Shown piece by piece: positions 25,260-32,774 of a stretch of 34,278 bases of DNA. The notes under the pieces were generated by a model, which was not told where the DNA came from, ran no database searches, and saw nothing but the letters and a program-made list of their open reading frames with translations. A program made the position numbers and the translations under genes. Origin of the DNA: Synergistes sp. (GTDB lineage: Bacteria > Synergistota > Synergistia > Synergistales > Synergistaceae); NCBI GenBank assembly GCA_030531745.1, contig JAUNMU010000007.1:1-34278 (forward strand). Direction: 5' to 3'. Within the stretch, counting starts at the first letter, position 1. Each line of letters starts with the position of its first letter.

Positions 25260-25518
25260 ATGAGGAATTGGTTTAAGCTGTTTACAGCAATGTTGTGTAC
25301 GTTGAGTGTAGCGTTTATTTTTTGAGACAGCACAGGCGCTTGCAAAATGGGAGATGCATCTTCTGTGGGTCACAGGCATACGGAAAGGATTGCCCCCACA
25401 GTCCCTACGCAAATCATGCACATGAACATAATGACGATTACAGGCATTGTATTTATTGCAGCAGCACAAAAAAAACACACAATGCCCAAACTCAGCCAAC
25501 AAGCAACACTATTATTGA
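25260..25518 (+). pseudogene. Frameshifted small secreted protein with two CxxC...CPxS repeats
   Basis: ATG 25260 has GGAGG upstream and opens a signal-like sequence (MRNWFKLFTAMLCTLSVAF), then hits a stop after 21 codons. Three single-base shifts, each in a homopolymer (T6 at 25318-25323, A4 at 25344-25347, A8 at 25468-25475), restore a coherent protein of about 85 residues. It has a signal peptide ending TAQALA, a first motif GRCIFCGSQAYGKDCPHSPY with following His residues, a second motif HCIYCSST ... CPNSANKQH, and a stop at 25516-25518, just before the terminator. The frame with the first motif otherwise runs through the terminator to 25591, which is implausible. It is either a decaying gene or a set of homopolymer sequencing errors. 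The Cys/His spacing suggests metal binding. Confidence 0.65.
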
Positions 25519-25526
25519 TGCAATGA

Positions 25527-25558
25527 AAAAGCGCGGCACTTTTCGGTGCCGCGCTTTT
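25527..25558. terminator. Bidirectional intrinsic terminator
   Basis: AAAAGCGCGGCAC and GTGCCGCGCTTTT form a perfect 13-bp stem with loop TTTTCG. A- and T-rich arms allow it to serve both the plus-strand Cys-motif gene and the convergent hypD gene, whose stop is at 25588. Confidence 0.92.
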
Positions 25559-25587
25559 GTTACTCACGAACAGATCGTTACGATAAG

Positions 25588-27948
25588 TTAAAAACCTTCC
25601 TGTGCGTTTCTCTGTATGATCTCGTTCTGCTGATAGTTGTCAAGGTCAACGAAGTAGTCGCTGTAACCGGCAACGCGGACAAGCAGGCCGCGATAGTTGT
25701 CCGGATGCGCCTGTGCGTCGCGCAGTGTATCGTTGTCCACAACGTTGAACTGGATATGGTGTCCGCCGAGCTTGAAGTATGTACGGATAAGGTTTTTCAC
25801 AGCTTCAATGCCTTCTTCACCGGCAAGCACTGACGGGAGGAAGCGCTGGTTCAGCAGTGTACCGCCGCTCTTGACCTGATCCATCTTGGCAAGTGACTTA
25901 ACGACTGCCGTAGGTCCGTGTCTGTCAGCGCCGTGGCTCGGGCTCGTGCCGTCGCTCTCCGGTGTGCCGCTGAAACGTCCGTTCGGTGTGGCCGCAAGTT
26001 TCTGACCGAAGTAGTTGTGGCAGGTCGTTGAAAGCATATTGAGGTGATATGTCGGACCGAGTATGCTGTTTTTGCCGTCTATTGTCTTGAAGAGACTGTC
26101 GTAAACTCTCTTCATTATGTCATCGGCATAGTCATCATCGTTGCCGAAGAACGGTGTCTTGTTCCACAGCGTAAGACGCATATCTTCGTGACCTTCCCAG
26201 TTGCTCTTCATTGCTTCGTAGAGTTCGGCAAGGGTGTATTTCTTTTCGTCAAATACATGCTTTTTAATGGCCGATAAGCTGTCCGTTATTGTACCGATAC
26301 CGCAGCACTGAATATAGTCGCTGTTGTAGCGCGGGCCGCCGTTGTAGTAGTCTTTTCCGTTTTTAATGCAGTCCTGAATGACGCATGAAAGGAATGTCGC
26401 TGCCATATTTGTGGCGTACTGGTAACGGAGATAGTTGTCAACGCGAACCTTTGTCTCAACCGCATAAGCCATCTGTTTTTCAAATGCCGCATAGAGGTCA
26501 TCAAATGTTTTGAACTCAGAGAGTTCGCCTGTCTGAATACTGACCTGTTTGCCTGTGAGGAGGTCAACACCATTTGACAGTGCGTATTCAAGAAGCTTCG
26601 GGACATTGAGATAACCGTGGAGTAGATATGCTTCTTTGCCGCTGCAGCCTGTTTCAATGCATCCGCTGTTTCCGCCTTCGCGTGCGTCCTCAAGTGTCTT
26701 GCCTACGCGCATCTGTTCCTGAATTACCATATCGCAGTTAAATACCGACGGGTAGCCCATTCCGTTGCGGAATACACGCGCCGCCGCACGAATAACATTG
26801 TCCGGTGTGCGCTCGCTGACCTGAATATTGCCCTGCGGCTGGAGAAGGCGAAGCTCGTCATATATCTCAAGACATATATATGTAACTTCGCTTGAACCGT
26901 CAGAGCCATCGCGTTTCAGACCGGCGTAGTTGATGTTCGTAAAGTCGTTGTATGTTCCGCTCTCTTTAGCCGTTACTCCGACCTTCGGCGGTGCCGGCGT
27001 GTTGTTCACTTTAATGAAGAGGCAGGAGACAAGTTCTTTTGCTTTTTCGCGCGTCAGAGTGCCGTCAGCGATTCCTTTTTCGTAGAATGGTGCAAGGTGC
27101 TGATCAAGATGTCCGGGTGACATTGCATCCCAACCGTTAAGTTCCGTGATCGTTCCAAGGTGTACGAACCAGTACATTTGTACCGCTTCCCAGAAATCGC
27201 GCGGTGCGTGTGCCGGTACCCAATGGCAGACGTCGGCTATTTTAAGAAGTTCGGCTTTGCGCTGAGGATCGGTCTCTTTTGCCGCCATTTCCTCCGCAAG
27301 TTTTGCGTGACGTTCCGCAAATATGATGACTGCATCGCAGGAAATTGACATGCCCTGGAGCTGTTCATCTTTCGCCGTTGCTTCGTGGTCGTTGATGAAG
27401 TCAAGTTTAGCACGTGCTTCGGCTATCTCTTTCTTAAAGTCAAGAGCTCCTTTGCGATAAATGAGTCCGTCAAGTGACGTGTGACCGAGGGCGCGCTGTT
27501 CGCCAAATTCCGTAAATGTGCCCGCCTCATAGAGTTTTGTCCAATCTTCGGGCATACGCTCAAAGAGACGGTCTCTCATGCAGCGTCCGCGCCAGTACGG
27601 CTCAACCTCTTTTTCGTATACATCCATATCCTTGGGGTCAACCGTGTAGTTCTGCTGCGCACGTGTCGTAAGGATCTCAAAGTCCTGACGTGTGTGGCAT
27701 GTCAGTTCGGGGAATGTTGAAACGGCCTTCGGTTTAGGCCCGCGCTCGCCTACGATGAGTTCCTCGTCGCCAATGTAGAGCGTCTTATTTTCACAGATAT
27801 ACTTGAAGTTTGCCGCACGAAGAACCGGCATAGGCAATTTGCCTTCGTACTTCTTGTAGAACTCTGTCTCCAATATTGCGCGTTCAATGCTGATTGTCGG
27901 ATGCGCGTCAAAGCTTGCATCGCGAAGACGTTTGATTCTCTCGTTCAT
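25588..27948 (-). CDS. hypD: Trans-4-hydroxy-L-proline dehydratase (glycyl radical enzyme)
   Basis: A 786-residue glycyl radical enzyme that dehydrates trans-4-hydroxy-L-proline to 1-pyrroline-5-carboxylate, feeding proline metabolism. The active-site Cys430 and Glu432 lie in SGCIETGCSGKE; the glycyl radical residue is Gly761 in RVAGYSDYF. From memory of the Clostridioides difficile HypD structure, F152, H160, D278, S334, F340, C434, E436, Y450 and G765 correspond here to F148, H156, D274, S330, F336, C430, E432, Y446 and G761. All are conserved with one constant offset of 4. This argues strongly against choline lyase, glycerol dehydratase or pyruvate formate-lyase. TAGGAGG precedes ATG 27948. 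The activase follows upstream in the same direction. It is unrelated to the hydrogenase maturation protein also called HypD. Confidence 0.93.
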   Translation of the reverse strand: MNERIKRLRDASFDAHPTISIERAILETEFYKKYEGKLPMPVLRAANFKYICENKTLYIGDEELIVGERGPKPKAVSTFPELTCHTRQDFEILTTRAQQNYTVDPKDMDVYEKEVEPYWRGRCMRDRLFERMPEDWTKLYEAGTFTEFGEQRALGHTSLDGLIYRKGALDFKKEIAEARAKLDFINDHEATAKDEQLQGMSISCDAVIIFAERHAKLAEEMAAKETDPQRKAELLKIADVCHWVPAHAPRDFWEAVQMYWFVHLGTITELNGWDAMSPGHLDQHLAPFYEKGIADGTLTREKAKELVSCLFIKVNNTPAPPKVGVTAKESGTYNDFTNINYAGLKRDGSDGSSEVTYICLEIYDELRLLQPQGNIQVSERTPDNVIRAAARVFRNGMGYPSVFNCDMVIQEQMRVGKTLEDAREGGNSGCIETGCSGKEAYLLHGYLNVPKLLEYALSNGVDLLTGKQVSIQTGELSEFKTFDDLYAAFEKQMAYAVETKVRVDNYLRYQYATNMAATFLSCVIQDCIKNGKDYYNGGPRYNSDYIQCCGIGTITDSLSAIKKHVFDEKKYTLAELYEAMKSNWEGHEDMRLTLWNKTPFFGNDDDYADDIMKRVYDSLFKTIDGKNSILGPTYHLNMLSTTCHNYFGQKLAATPNGRFSGTPESDGTSPSHGADRHGPTAVVKSLAKMDQVKSGGTLLNQRFLPSVLAGEEGIEAVKNLIRTYFKLGGHHIQFNVVDNDTLRDAQAHPDNYRGLLVRVAGYSDYFVDLDNYQQNEIIQRNAQEGF

Positions 27949-27999
27949 GATATTACCTCCTACAGATATTTTTGTAACAATAACATAACGAATTCATAT

Positions 28000-28019
28000 A
28001 TTAAGCAATTACGCTTAAT
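28000..28019. promoter_or_regulatory. Inverted repeat, candidate operator before hypD
   Basis: ATTAAGC and GCTTAAT flank the 6-base centre AATTAC, 52 bases before the hypD start. On the minus strand it overlaps a possible -35 (TTGCTT) followed 17 bases later by TGTTAT. It may be the site for the adjacent GntR-type regulator. Confidence 0.4.
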
Positions 28020-28059
28020 TCACAATAAAAAGCACAATTCCACCGTGCCGCACAGTACC

Positions 28060-28965
28060 TTAACCGCCTATGTGCACTTTCAACCCATAGCTTTCAAGTA
28101 TTCCTGCGGCATGGTGCGTCTGATTGTCCGTCGGCGGAAGAAGATCGTTAAGTTTATATTCCATCTTCCATCTGTCGTGTTTACCCTTTGCGACTGTATG
28201 GTAAGGCAGTATGTTCACGCCGACTATCCCTTTCAATCTGCTGACAAATTTGCCGACTGCGTGCATATTATCGTCATCTGAGTTGATCTGCGGCATAAAT
28301 GGAAGCCTTACGTTTATATTTGCACCGGCCTCGGAGATCGCCGCAAGATTTTCAAGGATTACGGCATTGTCAACACCCATGTATTTTTTATGCTCTTCCG
28401 GATCCATGTGTTTTATATCATAAAGGTAAAGGTCGGTCAGTTTAACGGTGTCAAGAATGATACTCTTTGCCGCAAACCCGCTTGTGTCAAGTGCTCTGTG
28501 GTAACCTGCAGCACGGCACGCGGCAAGTGCTTCCATAAGAAAATCCGGCTGCATAAGCGGCTCGCCGCCCGAAAATGTAACGCCTCCCCCATCGCGGAAA
28601 AATGCTTCATCTTTTTCAATTTCCAGCATAAGTTCCGGTACGGTGTACGGCTTTCCGCAGAGTTCCCTTGCTTCGGGAGGACAAATGTCACAGCACTTGC
28701 CGCACCCATCGCAAAGTCCCAAATCTGTTACGAGAGCGCCGTCTTTCACCGAAACGGCATTGTTTGGACACACCTTAATACATGAACCGCACGCAATGCA
28801 CCTCTCCGAACGAAAGAGTACCGCAGGAATCCCCGACTGACTTTCCGGATTGTGGCACCACCAACAAGAAAGCGGACAACCCTTCAAATGCACCGTTGTG
28901 CGTATTCCGGGACCGTCATGGATTGAATATTTTTTAATGTCAAATATAATGCCTTTCTTATTCAA
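28060..28965 (-). CDS. hypE: Glycyl-radical enzyme activating protein (radical SAM), HypD activase
   Basis: A 301-residue radical SAM enzyme that installs the glycyl radical on HypD. The N-terminus has KYSIHDGPGIRTTVHLKGCP, with the SAM-cluster CxxxCxxC (C30, C34, C37 in CPLSCWWC). Two additional [4Fe-4S] motifs follow (CIACGSCIKVCP and CDGCGKCCDICP), typical of activases for the dehydratase-type enzymes. The SAM-binding TFSGGEP follows. TTG 28965 is chosen as start because AAGGAG lies 9 bases before it; ATG 28974 abuts that site and is less likely. It overlaps the regulator stop by 8 bases. It is 111 bases upstream of hypD, which may also have its own promoter. Confidence 0.9.
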   Translation of the reverse strand: MNKKGIIFDIKKYSIHDGPGIRTTVHLKGCPLSCWWCHNPESQSGIPAVLFRSERCIACGSCIKVCPNNAVSVKDGALVTDLGLCDGCGKCCDICPPEARELCGKPYTVPELMLEIEKDEAFFRDGGGVTFSGGEPLMQPDFLMEALAACRAAGYHRALDTSGFAAKSIILDTVKLTDLYLYDIKHMDPEEHKKYMGVDNAVILENLAAISEAGANINVRLPFMPQINSDDDNMHAVGKFVSRLKGIVGVNILPYHTVAKGKHDRWKMEYKLNDLLPPTDNQTHHAAGILESYGLKVHIGG

Positions 28966-29677
28966 CTGCTGCATCTCCTTCTTGTGATATATCAAGCTCT
29001 GTATAGTTTGCAAAATAATATTTTCTGATAAAGCGTTCCTGGACGGAAAAAGACCAATGCACGTCTCTGATATAATCAGCCATACCGTTGAAATCTTTCT
29101 TCCTCAGAAGAGAGATCATCTCTTCGTGTTCACTCAGAGAGTGTAACTCCCACTCTTTGACAAAAGCTTTATTCCTCGGAAAATCATAAAGACGCTCTTT
29201 ACGAATCTTTATCGCACGAGCCATCTCCGTGTTGTTTGAAAGATCAAGATAGACATTGTGAAAACGCAGATTTGCGTCATAGAAAAGGGAGAAATTATTC
29301 TGCTCCAATGCCTTTCTCATCTGTTCGTTATATCGTTCCATTGCATCGGCATCGCTGTCTCTCAAACGCACAGAAACCAAAACAAGCGTAGCAGCCTCAA
29401 GAGCACCGAGGATCTCATATATATTGCGAATCTTTTCAAGTGTCAACTCATTTACGATCACACCGCGGCGCGGAAAGATCGTCACAAACCCCTCTGCCTC
29501 AAGCTGAAAAAGCGCATCGCGCAGCGGCGTACGGCTTATACCAAGTTCACGGCTTATCTCATTAAGGTTCAAAAATACCCCCGGACGCAGCTTTCCGTCA
29601 TCCATCTGATCGCGCAGATAACTGTAGACCTGCTCCCTAAGTGACTTTAACGAAAAATCCTGCTCCAACAAAACCAT
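28958..29677 (-). CDS. GntR-family (FadR-type) transcriptional regulator
   Basis: A 239-residue regulator. The N-terminal winged helix (about 10-75) has LNEISRELGISRTPLRDALFQLEAEGFV followed by a wing (FPRRGVIV). The C-terminal all-helical FCD-type domain (about 85-220) contains D at NLRFHNVYLDLS and the H of SEHEEM, positions that typically bind a metal and an organic-acid ligand. ATG 29677 has GGGGAG 3 bases upstream. It is promoter-proximal in a regulator-activase-hypD unit, so hydroxyproline or a breakdown product is a plausible inducer. The ligand is an inference from context. Confidence 0.9.
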   Translation of the reverse strand: MVLLEQDFSLKSLREQVYSYLRDQMDDGKLRPGVFLNLNEISRELGISRTPLRDALFQLEAEGFVTIFPRRGVIVNELTLEKIRNIYEILGALEAATLVLVSVRLRDSDADAMERYNEQMRKALEQNNFSLFYDANLRFHNVYLDLSNNTEMARAIKIRKERLYDFPRNKAFVKEWELHSLSEHEEMISLLRKKDFNGMADYIRDVHWSFSVQERFIRKYYFANYTELDISQEGDAAVE

Positions 29678-29708
29678 CTGCTCCCCTTCGTTCTTTCTCA
29701 ACAGATAA

Positions 29709-29736
29709 ATTGTACCACAGATATATCAGTTTGCAA
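29709..29736 (-). promoter_or_regulatory. Promoter of the GntR-activase unit
   Basis: On the minus strand TTGCAA (29736-29731) and TACAAT (29714-29709) are separated by 16 bp. The start codon is about 32 bases beyond the -10, so the leader is short. Confidence 0.6.
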
Positions 29737-29812
29737 TATATATTTCGGCAATATTTTTACTTCAACAAAGGTTTGCAGCAGCGTTTTTTGTAGTGAGTTT
29801 GTAACGCTTGTA

Positions 29813-29840
29813 TTGAAATTTATTGGAGATATTGTACAAT
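29813..29840 (+). promoter_or_regulatory. Promoter of the secreted surface protein gene
   Basis: TTGAAA (29813-29818) and TACAAT (29835-29840) are separated by 16 bp. The leader to ATG 29972 is about 125 bases and contains complementary TTCTGCC, GCAGAA and GGCAGAA segments that allow two alternative hairpins. Confidence 0.5.
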
Positions 29841-29971
29841 GACGTATGTAGCGATTTGTCTGTTCTGCCAAGTGCAGAAAGGCATGAGATGATGTCGGCA
29901 GAAAAACAATGTTGCGTTTCCATATACGATTGGTCGCTGTGGACAAAAATTTGAAGGGAGAGACAGAAAAA

Positions 29972-31282
29972 ATGACAAAGAACGTAAAAATACTTCTATC
30001 ACTCTTTGTAATAGCAACAGCAGTAATGTTAGGCGTAATCTTTACAGCAGCAACTGAGCCGACAGTTATCGGTAACACCGGAGATCTCGTTGCAGGCAGT
30101 GCTAATCATACAATGTTCCGGCTGAGTGACGATATAAAAATTTCCGCAGACAGCACAGATTACTCCATACTTAACGCGGTGAAGGACAACTACACGAAGC
30201 CGGTATCGCTTGACCTTAACGGTACGGATATCGTAATTGATGACGGCATGTCATCGGACGTGCCTCTGCTTAAGCCCGTAAGCATGGCGGATATGACTGT
30301 CACGGATTGTTCAAGCGAAAACCTATCGGATCAGAACGGAGCTATTGTCATGGGCAAACCGCTCTATGGCGAAAACAGTTCCGATAAAGTGCTTAAGGCA
30401 AATATAACCCTTTCCAAAGTATTCTACGAGAACAAAGATGGCATCAAGCCGATGTTCATGGGCAACGCAAGCTACGATGTTAAAGTTAATTTCGTAACCG
30501 CAAAGGTCGCGGCACCACAGCTTGTTCAGGAAGGTGCCGGCCAAGGCTACACATTTTTCGTAAGCGGTGACGCTCTTGTGTATGCGAGCCTTGACAATGT
30601 TGAAATTAAAAATCTGAAAGCCAATAACGGCGCACAGTTCTCAGACCAACAGATCAATGCTTTCCTCGGCGATGATCAGATAGCAGTAAGAAGCAATGAT
30701 CTTTGGGTCGTAAAGAACGCTGTCGCTGCAGTTGAAAATGCAGAGCAGCTCAGAACGGCTCTTGCAAGGCACGATATTAAGACAGTTGTTATCAGCGGAG
30801 ATGAGATAGTTGTATCGGAGAATCTTATCGTAAGAGGATACAAGATCCTTAATCTTGGCGGCAAGACGAATTACCCGCTTGCACTTAACAATGCTGCTTT
30901 CGTGCTTAGCAACGATGCGATCTTTGAAGTTCAAAACGGTGAGATAGCGATAGCTTCCGGTAATGAACCAATGTTCGCCTTGAAAGATGATGCCATCCTT
31001 ACAGTCGCAGGCGATGTGAGGCTTAGAGCAACAGAAACGTTCAACTATATAGCACTTGCCGGCGATGATTATGATGCGGTAATGTTTGAGAACGGCGCAA
31101 AGCTGTGGTTTGACAACGATCGCAGTGCCGCACATGCATTTGAAGAGGACTTCCTTTGGGAGCATGAGAATGAGTCCGCCACAAGCAGCATCGGCGCTGT
31201 CAACAATGAAGCTCAAAGGCAATACATTGAGGGTCCAGACGCTGACGGATACCGAACAGTAACAAACAAGAAACCTAAGTAA
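29972..31282 (+). CDS. Secreted repetitive surface-like protein, function unknown
   Basis: A 436-residue protein starting at ATG 29972 (AAGGGAG about 11 bases upstream). A signal peptide or N-terminal anchor (MTKNVKILLSLFVIATAVML) leads to a long region of short beta-strand units such as VVISGDEIVVSENLIVRGYKI, NAAFVLSNDAIFEVQNGEI and MFALKDDAILTVAGDVRL. This spacing suggests a parallel beta-helix, as in adhesins or pectate-lyase-like proteins, but no catalytic motif is seen. The charged C-terminus shows no sorting signal. It is monocistronic, with its own promoter and a strong terminator. I do not recognise a family. Confidence 0.8.
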   Translation: MTKNVKILLSLFVIATAVMLGVIFTAATEPTVIGNTGDLVAGSANHTMFRLSDDIKISADSTDYSILNAVKDNYTKPVSLDLNGTDIVIDDGMSSDVPLLKPVSMADMTVTDCSSENLSDQNGAIVMGKPLYGENSSDKVLKANITLSKVFYENKDGIKPMFMGNASYDVKVNFVTAKVAAPQLVQEGAGQGYTFFVSGDALVYASLDNVEIKNLKANNGAQFSDQQINAFLGDDQIAVRSNDLWVVKNAVAAVENAEQLRTALARHDIKTVVISGDEIVVSENLIVRGYKILNLGGKTNYPLALNNAAFVLSNDAIFEVQNGEIAIASGNEPMFALKDDAILTVAGDVRLRATETFNYIALAGDDYDAVMFENGAKLWFDNDRSAAHAFEEDFLWEHENESATSSIGAVNNEAQRQYIEGPDADGYRTVTNKKPK

Positions 31283-31300
31283 CCACTGAACTGATTATAT

Positions 31301-31338
31301 GCACCGTCTGCGGCTCCGCCGCAGACGGTGCTGTTTTT
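31301..31338 (+). terminator. Intrinsic terminator after the surface protein gene
   Basis: GCACCGTCTGCGG and CCGCAGACGGTGC form a perfect 13-bp stem with loop CTCCG, followed by TGTTTTTT. Confidence 0.94.
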
Positions 31339-31586
31339 TAGCTTGCCTCATCCAAGTCTCCCTCATCGTCGTATTTTTGCATCAACGATGAAAAAGGAGA
31401 GATAAAAAACACTATCCCTCTAAAAGTGCAAATGACTGATGTTTAGCGATAACGCAGAACTTGTGATAGAATATGCGATGTACGCGAGTTGCCGTGTGAA
31501 AGCGGATTTTTATTTCCGTGAGGTTATACTAAACAAACACGAGAGCGCTTGTGTTGTTTTGCGTTACGACATCGGAGGAATTGATT
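31339..31586 (+). other. Intergenic stretch before the acyltransferase pair
   Basis: No convincing gene is present. Weak -10 candidates are TAGAAT near 31467 and TATACT near 31525, without good -35 partners. Transcription of the acyltransferases probably starts here. No structured RNA is recognised. Confidence 0.4.
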
Positions 31587-32747
31587 GTGGAACAGAAACG
31601 CTTTAATTTCATAGATTGCGGACGATTAGTATGCATATTGTGGGTCTGCATAGTCCACTCAGGCACAAGGCTGCCTGACGATTTAGGCATAGGCATTCTG
31701 TTGATGCCGTTTTTCTTTTTTATTTTCGGTTTTTTCTGCAAACCCGAAAAATACACTTTCGGCAAATTTGCGGCGGCACGTTTCAAACAGATTCTCATAC
31801 CTTTTTTTCTTGTTCAGCCTTTTTGTTTCGTGCTTGATCTGTTTCGCTCAAATATTTTTGCGCTCGGCGTATCGGCTGCCGATTTTGCCAAATCATATTT
31901 TCTTTTTTCTCTTTACGGAAGCGGCGTTTTTCCGCCGTTCAGCTTTTTCGGGGCGTTTTCTCTGCCGCAGTTCGGAGAAACTCAGTCAAGCATCTCATGT
32001 TCTCTTTTGAACACTCCAACGTGGTTTCTTCCGGTGATGTTTACGGCATCTCTGCTTTTTTACCCTCTTGCAAGGCTTCTTGAGAAAAAATGTTCTTTAT
32101 TGAATCTCTCAGCGGTGCTTTTTTGTCTGTTCTATCTTGCAGGCATTGAAACACAGTTCACATACACATTCCAGCTTCCGTGGGGATTGGGACGTGCTTT
32201 TCTTGCGGCCGGGATTATGCTGATCGGCTCTTTTGTCCGCAAAAAGGGCATATTTGAGAATACGAGCAAAAGAGATCAACTCTTGATCTATGCAGCATCC
32301 GTTGTCTCAATATCCGCGTCTATTCTTACCGGCACTACCGGAGATATGGTATGCACCAACTATATGTCTGAGGCCGGGTATTACAGCGTGCTTATCTTAG
32401 GTGTCGGCGGCACGGCTCTTTCATGTGCGCTGCTTATCATTTTGAAACGCTTAGAAGAAAAATACGGCAAGACAAAGCTCTTTCAGCTCATAGCATTATC
32501 GGGCAGAAAGACAATGTGGATCTATATTCTGCATGTACCGGTCTTTTTCTTCTTTGATATGCTCTTTTTTGCATGCGGCATTCAGCCCGAACCATTCAAC
32601 TATAACTGCAATCTTTATCCATACAATATGACTACATTTCTGCCGCACGCAGTGCAGGTGATCTGCACTGTTGTTTTCTGTATCTTTGTTGCCTGTGCAT
32701 GGGAGAAACATAAAAATAATTCAAAACACCTGCCGCAAAAATGCTGA
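31587..32747 (+). CDS. Membrane acyltransferase (acyltransferase 3 family), copy 1
   Basis: A 386-residue protein with about ten membrane segments, resembling the acyltransferase 3 family (OafA/NolL type), which adds acetyl or other acyl groups to sugars or cell-surface polymers. Visible features are the early VHSG histidine (CIVHSGTRL), the FAAARFKQILIPFF arginine segment, TWFLPVMF, QLPWGLGRAFLAAG and GRKTMWIYILH near the end. GTG 31587 is the chosen start because GGAGG lies 8 bases upstream; an ATG-like frame start is absent there. The next gene is a diverged paralogue 27 bases downstream. The acceptor is unknown. Confidence 0.86.
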   Translation: MEQKRFNFIDCGRLVCILWVCIVHSGTRLPDDLGIGILLMPFFFFIFGFFCKPEKYTFGKFAAARFKQILIPFFLVQPFCFVLDLFRSNIFALGVSAADFAKSYFLFSLYGSGVFPPFSFFGAFSLPQFGETQSSISCSLLNTPTWFLPVMFTASLLFYPLARLLEKKCSLLNLSAVLFCLFYLAGIETQFTYTFQLPWGLGRAFLAAGIMLIGSFVRKKGIFENTSKRDQLLIYAASVVSISASILTGTTGDMVCTNYMSEAGYYSVLILGVGGTALSCALLIILKRLEEKYGKTKLFQLIALSGRKTMWIYILHVPVFFFFDMLFFACGIQPEPFNYNCNLYPYNMTTFLPHAVQVICTVVFCIFVACAWEKHKNNSKHLPQKC

Positions 32748-32774
32748 TCAATAAAATTTACGGGAGTGAAACAA

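Noticed and set aside
25315-25330. Programmed -1 frameshift at the T6 run
   Set aside because: The zero-frame codons do not form an X XXY YYZ slippery heptamer, and two more shifts at other homopolymers would still be needed.
25588-27948. Choline trimethylamine-lyase, glycerol dehydratase or pyruvate formate-lyase
   Set aside because: The GCIETGCSGKE active-site loop and the other aligned residues match hydroxyproline dehydratase rather than those enzymes.
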